DNA of 64,000 nt from Albifimbria verrucaria. Taxonomy: Eukaryota; Ascomycota; Sordariomycetes; Hypocreales; Stachybotryaceae. Within the stretch, counting starts at the first letter, position 1; each line of letters starts with the position of its first letter. The DNA lies in NCBI GenBank assembly GCA_020081605.1, contig JAHREC010000018.1, forward strand, positions 6,634,001 to 6,698,000, written 5' to 3'. A model generated the notes under the pieces. The model made no database searches, was not told where the DNA came from, and was given only the letters and a program-made list of their open reading frames with translations. Positions 12,210 through 24,854 of the stretch are shown here, piece by piece. The translations under genes were made by a program, and so were the position numbers.

Positions 12210-14807
12210 CTAGCTTGACCATTGAGTCACAGCACCGGATTCTGGAACAACCACCAAGTAGTCAACCCGTCTGCTGTTGGTGACAAACCCGAACTGTATG
12301 GACAAGCCATTCGCCCCAAAACCCGGGACAATTTTCCCTTGTGGCTGCCATTGCCAGCCGTTGGCCGCGAGACCACCATTCTTCCATTCCGAGACGGATC
12401 CGTCTAGACGATTTACCCACAGGTAGTCGGCAAGACCATCGCCGTCGATATCATGGAACCGGACGTCCTGTCTTGCGCCACCCACTCCTGCGGTGATGAT
12501 ACCTTGCGGCTGCCAGATCCAGCCATCACTCCCACCACCGCCGTTGATGAAGGCGGTAACGCTTCCATTCTTGGCCACCCACAAATAGTCATCGAGACCA
12601 TCGCCATTGATATCGGCAAATCTGACTCCGGCCCCGGCTCCGACGCCAGCAATTACTTGGCCATTATTAGTCCAACCCCAGCTGCCATCTCTCAACCTCC
12701 CGCCGTTTCGCCAGAAAATCACGGCGCCTGAATTTTCGTCGACAATCAAATAGTCCACTAACCCATCTCCATCCAGATCCGCTATGCTGCGAATTTGGTC
12801 AATAATTGTCATTAAGCTGATGGCACGCATGAAAAACGGCCCGCAGAGCGTCCAGGAGCTTACCGAATGTTCCTACGAGCGGCCACGCCAGTCGCAATCT
12901 GGCCCTGAGATTCCCAAATCCACCTGCTTGTCGTCCTATCATAGCCACGATTTCGCCAAAGATCGATCGCACCATTTGGGCTTATAGCCAGGTAGTCATC
13001 CAAGCCATCACCATCCATGTCCGCAAACCTAGTGCCATCCTCAACAACAAATGAGCCACCTGAGCCTGCATTGAACCAGGCATCAAGAGCTCCAGTTTTC
13101 GATTGGACTGTTAGATAGTCAGTTTTACCGTCCCCATTCACATCACCAAACATGATTAGGTGTCCTGGTATGCCAACACCAGTCGCAATTTCGCCAGCGT
13201 TGATCCAGTTGGGGATAAGTCCTGCTGAACCCCACGGCTGTTAATGTATGCAATTGCCGCGCCGTTTGGGGCAACCCATATGTAGTCGGCCCTACCATCA
13301 TTGTTGAGGTCATGAAGAAATACTTGATCATCTTTTCCTATGCCAGTAGCAATTCTGCCCAGTGGGTACCATTTGGGCACGTCCTCGAGGCCTAGATTGA
13401 GCCATGCGGTCAACGATCCATCGCTACCAACGATGATATAATCTGCTCGTCCATCACCATCGATGTCTATACAGTTAGCCTGCCTCGATTGTCGCGAATT
13501 CCCGAAACAGTAAAGAATCAAGAGGCACATACCGGCAAAACGAGTGTTGCGTCGAGTTCCTCCTACACCCTGATCGGTTATCACACCAAGGGATGTCCAT
13601 GACCACTTGCCGTCAGCCTGTTCTCCGCCGTTGATGTACGCAGTCACCAGGCCATCTTTGAAGGAGATTGAAAGGTAGTCATCACGTCCGTCGCCATTGA
13701 TATCGGCAAATATAACGCCTTGAGAATCCCCATACCAGATGCAACCACTCCTTTAGCGATCCAGTTGACACCTTCATTGCCCCTGTAGCCACCGTTGATA
13801 AGCAGAGTAACGGCACCAGTGGAGGGGTGTACCCATAGGTAGTCATCTCTGCCGTCGCCATCCAGATCCGCTAACCGTACCCCAAAGTTCTGTGATAACC
13901 CGCCGTCGACGTTGAAATCAACGCCTCCGTTTGCTACCTTTCCGACAGCTTGCCATGATGGTTTGAATGCTGAATCACCTTTGCCTGCGCCGGTAGCGAT
14001 GGTCCCGAACTTGGAGTCCCATGCAAATGTTTTGCGTGCATTGAGATTCTTATTCGCTATTTTGGTAGGCTCGAGGATCCATCCCATGGCGGCGGCTTGC
14101 TTAATCATAGAGAACCATGCTTCAGATATCTTGTTGAATCCATTTTGGTTAGGATGTACGTCGTCTGAAAGGTCGTCAGCGGTTAAGGCAGACAGATCAA
14201 CAGTGAGAATTTTGGCTCCCCAGGCTGCGCGAGACTCTACTATGCCAGGTATGGCAGCGTTGAAAATTTGGACTGCTACGTTCTTCTTGTAGTCTTTCAT
14301 TGGGGGTATTTGAGCAACAAGAATGACCGCATCTGGACAGTTGCTGAGTATCTTGTCGATCAAACTTCCAAGACGTTCTGGTGCATCAGCAAGATTGACC
14401 GACTTATCAATGTCATTTGTACCAGCAAGGACCAAGACCAAGTTAGGTCGGAGAGCGAGACTGGTATCGGCAAACACTTCGATCTCGGAAATGAGGGCGC
14501 CAGAATAACGTTCGTTGTTATTACTGCTGTCGTTCGTCATCGCTCCCGGCTTCTGTGATCCAATGATTGTGACTTGACTACCCGAGAGAAGTTCTACTAG
14601 GGGCCAGTGATAACCGTTTCCTTTGTCACTTCCGAAACCACCGGTGCTTGAGTCATGAAGCGGGAGTATCCTTAGCTCAACTCCATCCAATAGACGATGC
14701 GCTTCTCTCGTCTCATTATAGGGTGATATTACGAGCGTAGAGAATACTTCGAAAGTCAGTAAAACTTCTTTCAAGTTTCTAGGCTTAGGTTTGGGTGGAA
14801 TTACCAC
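12210..14807 (-). CDS. SGNH/GDSL esterase with FG-GAP/VCBS repeats
   Basis: N-terminal part (about 14700-14080) is an SGNH hydrolase like carbohydrate esterase family 3: block I LRILPLHDSST carries the nucleophile serine in HDS where GDS is usual, block III is LAGTNDI, and block V is DDVHPNQNGF with the Asp-His pair. It is followed by nine clear FG-GAP/VCBS repeats plus one degenerate one, about 50 residues apart, each with a D-x-D/N-G-D-G-x-x-D calcium-binding core (LADLDGDGRDDYLWV, FADMDGDGLDDYLAI, FHDIDGDGLADYLWV); these normally fold as a beta-propeller. A 66-nt intron (13467-13532, GTATGT...GTATAG) splits FA|DIDGDG. Frame breaks lie at CCCC 13728-13731 and 13230-13233, and a further intron near 12790-12860 is likely. 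No ATG with a signal peptide is in frame at 14807; an upstream exon (candidate 14862-15040) is needed. Likely secreted, acting on acetylated polysaccharide or another ester. Confidence 0.75.
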
Positions 14808-16501
14808 ATGGGATCGTAAGTAGGGAAGAGGCCAAGAGGCCTCGTATAAAGAACATATTGCTCAAGATATACGATTGACAACCATGAAAAAAAGAATTCG
14901 GGATTCTCCACGGAATATATACCTTGTCCATAGTACGATCATGAGGAACATTTCATACGCAGCTGGGACTGATGGGTCTAACATTGAGTAACACGGCCAA
15001 ACAAAGAAGAGCGCCGGGAATACCGAGATGTGGAGAGCTTCCATAGGCTGCTGATTCTTATGCACTGTCGTTACCTTTGACTTATGTTAAAGCGGCGTAG
15101 CTGAGCCTTTGCAGCTACTATCGGCACCTCAGCTTGTTGTGGCAGTCTAGCGGCTTTATTATCCCTTCATGGCCAGTACTGAAACACCCATGACCGTTTG
15201 TGTAAGCTGTAAGGTCCCGGCGCCCGCTGAACGGAGACATGAACAGAGACTTGATTCATGAGTTAGGCTGGGTGAGCTCATTGGACATTCATCAATTGAC
15301 AAATAGGATCTGAAGATAATTTCTTGTAAAAATAGATACTAGGCTTGTTATGTAGTGCACCTACCAATGGATACACCAGCGTTCCAGACTATCTTGTGCC
15401 CCCAGACCCTTAGAGCGCTGTTAGTGTGTTGGGTGTGGATTGACGCAACACGGCGTTTTATTTTACCTACCCTAGACTAGCTTATTTTCATTACCCTTCG
15501 TACGGGTATGAAGACTGCAGATTACCCAACTTAATAGGAAGGGATAAGCAAGCATATTTTATCCTTTTTAAACAAAATTCTTTGCTTTCCACCTTACGCT
15601 TCTATGGAGCATCAATTGATCAGATGATATGTGATGCCTAAATTTACTTACCATCTTCTGGATACTGTTATTTCACTCTTCTAAGTGCCTCACTTATGAA
15701 TTGGGGTGTGGTGTTGTTTTCTGTCCCTACAAACTAGGCTTTAAGCCATGGGGTTTGGAGACATGTGCAGTAAGGGTTGCATTATACATATTCCCTGCCA
15801 TATTTAGCATTCTAGGACAACATTATTTCAGTAATGGAACCACATGATATAAACGTGGAAGTTTAGAGGGTTATATACCGAGGCAAAGTGAAATAGGTCA
15901 GAAAAGCGAGAGGGGCTGAAATACGGAGAACTTCAGCGGGAGGAGACTGATCGAAACAGGTTTGTGGCAAGGGTACGGATTATATACTATGAATTATGAA
16001 TCTGATCCATTTAACACAGGGAAAAAACTAGCGATATTAATGAGCTGGTTAATCAGGGAATGATAGAGGTTCTAGTATTGAGTAGGGTTACAAAGATCTA
16101 CATAGTAAATCTAGCAGCAATAGAATAATACTCCGTTACTTCATATATCGATGTGTTAACTAAGGCATTGTAGAGACCGGTGTGTTATTGGAACCTTCGC
16201 ACATTCCATGAGATATTTTCTTGTGAAACACGTATATAATTATTTAAAGAGTGATGTCCTTGAATAAAAATTCATTCAACGAGTGACTTGCTAAGCTCAT
16301 AGTTCGTAGAAAAGAACTCCTTAAACTAGGTGGTCTTCTTAAACCAATAGCCTAGGCTGCTTTGCTTTCAGAAACGTAAGTGACCTATCTTGCATATACA
16401 GAAGCTGAAAACTCCTGATTTACTTGACCAGGCTGCATTGCATAAGAGACCAACAATCGAAACACATAATTCTCAATAAATCCAACTAGGCAGAATGTGC
16501 A
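14808..16501. other. Spacer, probable 5' exon of esterase plus AT-rich region
   Basis: 14862-15040 (minus) could encode the missing N-terminus of the esterase gene (hydrophobic stretch after an ATG near 15041), but I could not fix the splice. 15100-16500 is moderately AT-rich with no supported gene. Confidence 0.35.
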
Positions 16502-16930
16502 TTATGGGCAAGCTGACACAGGGTCTTTACAGTCATTAGTACGATTATTTGGGTACTCTAGTGAAGAACACTTACTTTGGCAACTGACAACGCTTCCCGT
16601 GACCCAGCATTTATATGCAGGGACATAATAATGCCACGTAGTTCCATCCACTGACCTGCCCTGGGCCTGGCAACTTGCCCCAAATGTAGCAGGACGAGGA
16701 GTCAGCGTGCCGACCTTGGTGCCTCCACTGCCAGTCCTACTGGACATGCAAGAAGTCGTCTTTGAAACCCAGCATACGATATCACGGGCAACAATAACAT
16801 TGTCCCGTTCGACGATTTCAGCATCACGCTGAGCCAGTCCCGCATGGAGTTCAGGGTTGAGTGCCGGAGCTGGCGAGCCAAAAGCAGAGGCTGACAGGAG
16901 AAGAAGAAGTGCTGCAGCTGAAGACTTCAT
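16502..16930 (-). CDS. Small cysteine-rich secreted protein
   Basis: 142 residues, intronless, ATG at 16930. A textbook signal peptide (SSAAALLLLLSASAFGSPA) is followed by a short propeptide-like acidic segment (QRDAEIVERDNVIVARD) and a mature part with eight cysteines (CWVSKTTSC, GASC, YKCWVTGSVVSC, QSKC, NDC, SAC) and one N-glycosylation site (NRT). The even cysteine number and export signal fit a disulphide-stabilised apoplastic or extracellular protein; size and composition are those of candidate effectors. The stretch GTKVGTLTPRPATFGASC... YKCWVTG recalls SH3-like folds of secreted fungal proteins, but this is weak. No close family recognised. It stands alone between two spacers. Confidence 0.75.
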   Translation of the reverse strand: MKSSAAALLLLLSASAFGSPAPALNPELHAGLAQRDAEIVERDNVIVARDIVCWVSKTTSCMSSRTGSGGTKVGTLTPRPATFGASCQAQGRSVDGTTWHYYVPAYKCWVTGSVVSCQSKCSSLEYPNNRTNDCKDPVSACP

Positions 16931-18452
16931 GGTTGCGGAATGGGTTGTATTGTTGGTTGTTAAAACGAAGAAGTTGACCTTTGATTTATTGTGATTGTGA
17001 ATGCGGATGAGCTATTGAAAATGTCGAGAATGCCTGAGGGAGAACCCGATATTTATAGACCACATTGGATACACTCATTCCTCCGTGCCTATGATTTTTT
17101 CACGCGTTCTTTTCGTCGACGGGTCATCGCAAACCCGACTATCCGCTTGGCTCGGAAAGTCGGTATGTTCGTAGGATTCCTTTGAATCCAGCGGCTGGAG
17201 ACCCCAAAGTGCATGATATCGTAGGGATTATTACATAATGTGAAACGGGATGTACATAGAAGCTGAACCACCATTTCGAGCGGCAGTAGATAGTTAACGC
17301 AAGCCACTCGACCCCACGATCAGGCTCCCCAGAAGGGTGAACTGTGATTGGAGGAAATATGTAAGTGGTTGCTTTTGATCGGGTCTGGACTTTGATGGTA
17401 AAAGTTGAGTGTAACCTCACCAAGGCTCTGCAAATAATTGATTTCTTTTGTCAGAATCTAGATTGTTCACGTCGAATATCGCATCTCACTAAACGAAGAT
17501 TCAGCTCGGTGTCTCAACGGTGTCCTCAGTAACAATTGTACAATTCTAGCCTAAATGCTATGGCCAATTGGGAAATGAAGATGCCAGCTCTCAGAGGGTG
17601 TATAGGAGTCTAGACTCAGTTAAAATGGAATTATGAACGCGATCATATGATGGTATAAAACAATAATAATCCCCAGTTATGACTGCTGTCTATGCATCCA
17701 TGTATATTGTAATAGCCAAGTTCCTGCCTAAAAGAACATCCAAGACTTGATGGTCGAGACCACTTCCGTTGAACAAGCAGTCCTTGCTACCTGTCCTCTG
17801 CTATAGCTGATCCGCAGTGGCAAAGACCCACGAGGAGCAATCCAGCTGACAATAGGAAACTCAATAGTGTTTTATAACTCAGATGATACCTTTTGCACTT
17901 TTCTCAGCCGCACTCTATTTAGATTAACTTTGTAGTGCTGGTCTGTAATTGCATTTGACTGCCCACTTGTCGAGTAGGTTTTCATGTAGCCACATCTGCT
18001 GGAGCTGCTCGAGAACGTCGAGGAAGACTTCGAAGAGGTTGAGTTGGAGCTACGTGAGTAACTTAACGAATCAATTCCTTACACGGCAGCTCTGGATTAA
18101 CGTGCCTTTTGCGCAGTCTGCCGGTAGCCCAATCTTACCAAATACGACTACGCTAAGCGCGGGAAGGTCATGAGTTCCCTCACTGTGCTTGTATTTCTTT
18201 ACCAGTGTTAATTCCGATCGTTTGCAGCCCAGGTTACTAAGATGAGTTTACTAGGTGTAGTACTCTGAAGAAACGCTTATTCAAGGACCTCTGGAGTAAA
18301 GTCCCAAACCCCTCAACAGCCTCTCACAAAGAGATGATTTTCTTGTACACACTAGCATAGGAATAGACTAAACTAAGGATAATAATTCATAAGAATATTC
18401 AGTAAGAAGGCAATAACAGCGCCACATCGAACATGTATATGAGTCAAATCAA
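16931..18452. other. Spacer
   Basis: Promoter side of the small secreted protein and about 1.3 kb of further sequence. Short frames at 17139-17423 and 17949-18173 look random; nothing else seen. Confidence 0.45.
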
Positions 18453-21400
18453 TCACCTTCTGGATGCATTTCTGACACCTTGGTTGAGAGAAATAACTTG
18501 GCACTTGCTGACTCTGCCTCCAGTCACGGAGTAGATAAGCTCTTCGCTCATCAACAGTGCAATACCATCAGAAGGATCCCTCGCTAGGAATATTTTTGAC
18601 GCCCTTCCATCAGCGTAATCACACACAATTGGCCAGAAAGCATTGTACTTGGGATCGACAGCAAGATATAAATAGTTGTCCGAGTCCGGCGAGTCGTAAC
18701 GCGGCACCCAAGCAACCACAACGCTTCCCACAGGCATTTCTTCATCCGAGTCGACACGGAGACGAGATACGCCGAGCGTATTCATAGTGTTGCTATAATA
18801 GTGCATGAGTTTCGAAGAGCCGTCGTATATAACAATGTCCTCATCAGATGCCCATAGCTCAGAGCAAGCTTTATTATCAGTGCCGCTGGCCGAGACAGGA
18901 TATAGGTTACCATCACTGCAGGAAACTACAATGGTATTCCCACTTGGCGTCGTGAGCAGCGCAAATTCGCGTCCATCAGCGTCAAAATAGGCATTGTTAT
19001 CAATTGGGTCGAAGGAGTATTCCCCATCTATTGAGTCATCATCGGACAACGTTGTCGTAATGCCGTCTGTAGAGTTGTCAAATTGCCTATGAAGCACACG
19101 TCTAGCCTCGGGAGGGATTCTGTGCTTGACTCCTCTCGGAATCGGGGTTGGCAGCGTCAGAGTCCGGCTCCGGAGTCTGTGTTGGATTCGTATCTTCAGA
19201 ACCGGCTTCTGTCGTCTGAGCTGCTTCTGGGTCGTCGGAGTTGGTATCTGCACTCTCCGTCGCTTCTGTATTGTCGCTGGTGGGTGTTGTTGAGGTCGTG
19301 GCAGCCGGTAGCCTGTGGTTAAGAGTTTAGTAATTTTTACTGTGGTGGCACCTTGGAATACTTACGGCACACAAGTAGACGCAATAGGTTGGTCCAAAGA
19401 GTCCAGGAGGTTGGTCTCCGAGCCTAGCAGATCATAATACAACCTGTTCCTCCACGTAATCTGCGTTGAGATGCCAGTGCAGCCATTAACCTCTTTAAAG
19501 CCTGCCTGGAATCCTTCGGCACTGGACGTCCCGATTGAGGCGGCAACTTGAGCGACACCCTTTATAGATGGCTCGTCAATAATCCCCACAGATTTATCAA
19601 ACGTGCTGATCTGGACGCCGCATCGAATTCCGATCGGCAGTCCCAAAGAAGCAGAAATCATTAGCTCTCCTTCAGCCGTGAGGACGGGCTGAAAAGAGGG
19701 GTCCCAGCCAGAATGCGTTGACCTGCTTGGGTTCACCAAGTCCACCAGGATCTTTGCACCGATAAGCTTCATTTCCGCCCCCGCGAGAAGCCTTCCTTTT
19801 GCTGAGGCCTGGAAGTTGGCCCTGGTGCCAATCGAGATGCGAGGTCCAATGGTAACCACGCCAAAAGAGAGGCCGGGGAGACCGACATTGAACAGATCCG
19901 CCTTGAAATCGCGGGTATACGTGATCTCGGCGTCGACTCCGATCTTCAGAACGAAGAAGATGTTGGTTTCGACCTCGATCTCACCCTGGGTGATGCCGCC
20001 GATAGGCGACCAAGCCGCCCGGCCCGTGATTTGTGCATTTCCAGAGACGCCACAATTAACGCAATAGACGTTAAGGAAGCCATTGGTGTTTGGACCTTCC
20101 GTCTTGAACGATTTAAGGAGAATCGAGTCTCCCCAAGGTGACATCTGTTGCTTGGCTTCGGGGTCTCTTAGCGTCTTGTCTTCCGCATTAGAGGAGCTGG
20201 GGTTAGGAATGTTCCAGGTCAAGTCTTTGGTCAAGCTCAAGGGAATGGATGTGGCATCTTTAGCTGCTTCATAGACCTCGACGAGAGGCTTAACAACCGT
20301 CTCTACGGCACTAACAAAACCAGAGACAAGATCATCAATGAATCGTTTTTGGTGCTGTCGCCGACGCACCCTAAAGAATGGATCGTTCGGATCGAGGTCA
20401 AAATCAAAATCCTCTGGGATCCCTTCCTCAAAGTAGTCAGATGATAGATCCAGGGCAAACTGGCGATTGGTAGCACTAAGCGGCGCATAACCCAGATCAT
20501 CGTCAAGGTCCTCATCAAAAGATGCACCAAGACAGACCGTTGGGAGACCATATCTCAAGTCATCTGGAGCAAAGCATGGCTCGTCCATTGTGCCGATATT
20601 GGCGATAAATGGTGTGCCAGAAGGGGAGGCAGATACTTGGGTTGCAGTCGTGTTGAAGTCAGCGGGAGATTGTGATATTCTGCTCTGAGACACTGGCAGA
20701 ATTGATTGTATCGGAACCGATGAAGGTTGTTTTTCAGGCGCCGCCGTTGCAGAGGGAGACCAGCTAAAAGATGAGCCAGAGGCTGCCTGTTTACCAGGCT
20801 TGGGTTTGCGGATCCCACTCTTCTTCCTGCTCTTATTCGGTGTCCAGTAACCCCATTCCGTCTCACCCTCTGTGATTATTTCATCAGGATGTCTGGGCTT
20901 CCCAGCTGCACGTACACTACGGGAATAGGAGTCAAACTCCAAGTCAGAGACTTTGAAGTAACACCTCTCGCCCTTGTGATGGTCGCCGCACCCAGGTGTG
21001 TAACACATAAGAATTAGACCTTCTTCCGTCTTCCAAGTGTTGGCTGCAATTTCATATGCTTCTTCTGAGGAGAAACTAACCGTCAAGACTTCTGACTGGT
21101 ATTTGGTCGACGTAACATGATCGCAGTGATCCAAGTTGATGGATGGAGAGGAGAAGCGGTATGTTAAGAAAGCAAAAGGACCAGCTTTAGTCGGATCTGT
21201 AGGAGGTCAGAAAACACTTTGTAGCAAAGGCATAACTACTTGCCACCGACGCCATAGTACATCTGAGAGTCCTTCTTGGCGGGGATTGGGATGATGTTTG
21301 AAGCTGGTTTGGTATCGTAAGACCAATGCACATTTGGCGATAGAGTAGCGATTGGGCCGTCTTGAGCATATGTTGCAGTCTGCTCCCCAACAAACCCGAA

Positions 21401-21598
21401 ACGATTATGTCCTGGCCGTTGGGCTGAGGCAGAGCCATGGCTAGAACTATGGTCTTCCAAGCCATCGCTCAAGGAAATTGGGCGATGTTTTGGCATACGA
21501 CATTTGCTACTTTTGCCATGAGGCTTTGAGCTTCGTTCATGGCCTGGCAGTGCAGCAACGCCTGATGCGAAAAGTGTCAGCAATATTGGCGAAACCAT
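18453..21598 (-). CDS. Large secreted protein of unknown function
   Basis: Start ATG at 21598, with signal peptide VSPILLTLFASGVAALPG. Exon 1 runs to 21244, then a 47-nt intron with a GC donor (21197-21243, G|GCAAGT...CTACAG), exon 2 to 19366, a GTAAGT...CCACAG intron (19313-19365), and a last exon to 18453. About 950 residues. Seen: an N-terminal domain with PGCGDHHKGERCYFKV, a Ser/Pro-rich linker, acidic segments, an RRRQHQKR basic site that could be cleaved by a Kex2-like protease, then a beta-rich domain with repeated glycines and paired cysteines (VYCVNCGVSGNAQI, GLPIGIRCGVQIS), a Thr/Glu/Pro linker, and a C-terminal domain with YSFDPIDNNAYFDADG and Cys residues. The layout recalls fungal secreted proteins known only by domains of unknown function. 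One frame break lies in the last exon near 19110. Confidence 0.65.
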
Positions 21599-22866
21599 CC
21601 TTACCAAATATCAGTCCACGTGAAGTACAGAAGATGGCCATTTGATGCCAGAATGCAAACCGGGTGCTGATAACAGATTATTTTAAGAGGGTATATTGCC
21701 ATCGTTTACACTCCGCCTCTCATTAGCCCCAATATTCCTTTCATGCCAGTACGCGATTGCGCGTTGCAATCCCGCGTCCTCCCAGCCCCTCTATCTTCGT
21801 CTTGTACAGTCCGCTCAATCCTGACCTGAGTAAGATATGCTTCTGCCACAGTCCCTCCTAGGGGCTTAAATTCCCAAGGGGTAGTGTGAGACATCAATGT
21901 CGAATAAGTACTCGGTCCTAGCCTAATTTTGGCTTGGTTGCGTCTTCAAGTCAAGGATGGTATTTTGTTTGAGACATGCCCATTCGTGATGACATGGAGA
22001 GTTGAAGAACTTTTTATTACGGCTATAAGTGGTAAGGTGACTGATTAGCAGCTTGAATCTCTTTAAACCTCATGTTAATGGTCCAGCTTGATTCTCTATG
22101 AAGATGGCTTTCTCGTTGATGGACGTTTCAACAGATTACAAGCCGAAGGTTTCATGGTGTATTCGAAACGGGTTATGCTCTCCGAGGGTTGGCTAACATA
22201 TCATCTGGCGTTTTTGGAACATCATTGTCTTTCCTATGGCGTGGAGATGGCGAGGTTATGCGAATTCGATTTACACCAACAAACAGATTCTCTTTCAACC
22301 ATGCGTCAGCTAATGAATAGGCCTACGAGAGTCGCGCACTATCTTTTATCATCACCTGAGGGTAAGATCTCTCGTCAAAAGCGTGGAAGACGTCGCTATG
22401 ACTCTCTGGTCCATAAATCGCATTGTATCCATCTGTATCCCACTCCCTGGTACGTGTGTTCCTAATAGGCTTGGCAGTTGAAGCGTGTGCCAGCGTTGAG
22501 ACTCTAAAGCCATCAGTTGTTCATGTGACAATTACTTACCTTGCCGTATTATAACGATTGTTGCAGCTGACCACTCAGCATTTTCCAGCCTATACGAATA
22601 ATGTTCACAAAAATCCCCATCTAAAATGATTCGCCCAGGTTTCGGGGCTGGGTAAATGCGAGACATAACTCAGACATTATCGGTGATGCAAATCAATGAG
22701 ACTTTAGGACAGGTGTCACTCTCTCATAAAACCGAGAGGTCCCCTCGAGACACTGGCATTTTAATAATAAGAGATTCAGCTTTCATGCTATGGATAAGCA
22801 ATGAGCCTCTTATTCATGCTCTTGCGACTAATTTAGCCACGCCTCTCAGCCCAAGAAGACGGGACA
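21599..22866. other. Spacer between divergent genes
   Basis: Upstream sequence of the secreted protein gene (minus) and the expansin-like gene (plus). A 125-codon frame at 22088-22465 has no recognisable domain and uneven codon use; I do not call it. Confidence 0.45.
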
Positions 22867-23793
22867 ATGGAGCCAATCCAGCAACAAATTCACCATGACC
22901 CACAGCCGTCGGGAATGGCTTCGATGGAGGGAGCACAGTCAGCAAAGCAGCGCGGCGTACGCTCTGCTGCTGTCGCTGTTCCAGAGAAAGAAGCTGCGCT
23001 GGATGAGAACAAAACAGGCTTGAGACCAGGCGTGCTGGGTTTAATAGCGGCTTTTCTCCTTCTTTCCATTATTGGTGTCATCCTGGGCGGTGTGTTCGGC
23101 GCAAGAGCTCACAATAAGGCGAATCGCGACTCCAGCCAGTCTTCATCAACCACTAGTGCCGATCCTACCTCGGCTTCGAGTACCACTAGTACATCCTCTG
23201 CACCTACTAACGAAGTTCTCGATCCCAGTATGGATGACGTCCTTTCAGGGACAAGTTTGACGTCGACGTTTACCTATTATGGTTCGGGTGACGGAGGAAT
23301 ACGCCAAACTGCAGCATATCTCCGATGCCCTGTGGTCTGCTTTCAAAGGTACCCTCCAGAGCTGTCCACCATTTCTTTTTATGTCCATCTTTCGCGCTTT
23401 ACTTCGTAGCCGAGCTGACGATTACTGTACAAAGCCTGGTTATACTGCGGCCGTTTCTGAGAATCTGTTTGGTTCATTGGCCCTCGGTAAGGACAGTCCC
23501 GTATGCGGCACCTGTTGGCGACTCGACGCCGAGGTCGACTCATCGGACCGAATACTCAACAAGACAATTGTGGTCATGGTCAACAACATCTGCCCAGCAC
23601 AAGGCAACCCGCTTTGCTCACAACCCACGCTTCACGATAAGAACGAGTGGGGGCCGCAGTCGACTTCAACCTTTGCAGTGACTCGGGAGCAGCAGATGAG
23701 CTGTTTGGTAGAGGGACTGGTGTTGGTTTGGCTGTGGGGAAGGCGACGAGAGTTGACTGCAAAGAGTGGAGTGGCGAGATTGTGAGGACATAA
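22867..23793 (+). CDS. Membrane-anchored expansin-like (double-psi barrel) protein
   Basis: ATG at 22867. Residues 1-55 are hydrophilic, followed by one strong transmembrane helix (PGVLGLIAAFLLLSIIGVIL), a Ser/Thr-rich stalk, then the expansin core: TFTYYGSGDG, DYCTKPGYTAAVS, SPVCGTCWRLDAE, IVVMVNNICPAQGNPLC, and in a shifted frame DFNLCSDSGA and VDCKEWSGEI, ending at TAA 23791. These are the conserved Cys and Asp positions of fungal expansin-like/RlpA-like double-psi beta-barrel proteins, which loosen or bind cell-wall polysaccharide without hydrolysis. The long cytosolic N-terminus and internal anchor replace the usual signal peptide (type II topology). Frame changes: near 23295, an unresolved intron or break at 23345-23410, and GGGGG at 23649-23653. 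Confidence 0.75.
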
Positions 23794-24854
23794 TTAGGCG
23801 AGAAACGAATGCCAACGTGTTCAGGGTAAGGGGCTAAGAGCCGAATGCTTCATGCTAAGAAGGCATGATTTGCTATGTGAAAAATAAACTCCTTTCTACC
23901 AAAGGATTTTGATAGCTTTGCGTGAAAGCTACCTAGCTTGGAAGGGTTTCGTGTAATTGCAATCGATGAAAGATTTACAAAATTATGCTGCCAAACTATT
24001 TACGAAGCGCACTCGTCATCGAGGGTGATAGACACATTAGCATTTCGACCCCAGATGCATTTTGCAGGTTTTTCGCTTGGGCCACAGTAATCACATGTTA
24101 ACCGAATGGGAAATCATCTCCATCTTCATTGATATTATGCATTGTAAGACTGTTTTCTTCCAAATCAACCTATATCATCAAGACGCAACAAGGCTTGAGG
24201 CTGGATCAGGGGCATCACTGTAAGGGAAAGTCTTATTTGAACTCTGTCAGTGCCCAAATCCCATTTCCTCAGAGTTCTCACGAGAGAAAGTCGAGTCAAT
24301 TGTATGGAACATAGACAAAGAGACGCTTGGCTCATTCGCATTTTACACAAGCGGTGTCGAGGGACAGTCTTGGCCCACCAAATGTGGAATTCTTAGTAGT
24401 GTGATCGAGGAAAGAAACACCTCATTACATGAAAATACCCCACTGAGGTAAAGAAATCAATTCAAGACCATGAGAGTCATCGAGACTGCTGTGGTGTGGC
24501 CGTAGCCAAATGATATAAGGACTTCGCCGGCTGGCGCATATTGAGGGCTCCCAATTGGCTCGTGGGACATTCAGATTTTGGTGAGCACCAATCAGTGCTT
24601 TGCGTCACTCAACCTTGCAGTAAAATTGCTACGTGATTGGACGCCTGCGGAGAACAATGCGCAATGCAACATTTCCTACCGCGTAGGCGGCATATTTCTG
24701 GTTCGCTTACGAGCTTTGGTCAGGCATCCAGGCAGTCTTGCGTCTTTCAGACAAGATCTACTATCTATGATCAACCATATAGCCTGACGACCACCCAAGA
24801 AACAGCTATCTAGTAGACTTCTTCATCACTTCGCAGTCGCAAACGAATCGAATC
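23794..24854. other. Spacer with a diverged dispersed repeat
   Basis: No gene supported. Contains one copy (24174-24234) of a repeat also found at 58135-58195. Confidence 0.5.
24174..24234 (+). repeat. Dispersed repeat copy A
   Basis: Ungapped match of 49/61 positions (counted by eye) to 58135-58195 in the same orientation, sharing the core GACGCAACA and GGATCA. Seven of the twelve differences are transitions, as expected from an old repeat exposed to repeat-induced point mutation. Larger element boundaries are not visible. Confidence 0.55.

Noticed and set aside
22088..22465. 125-codon plus-strand frame
   Set aside because: No domain-like pattern and lies between two divergent promoters.
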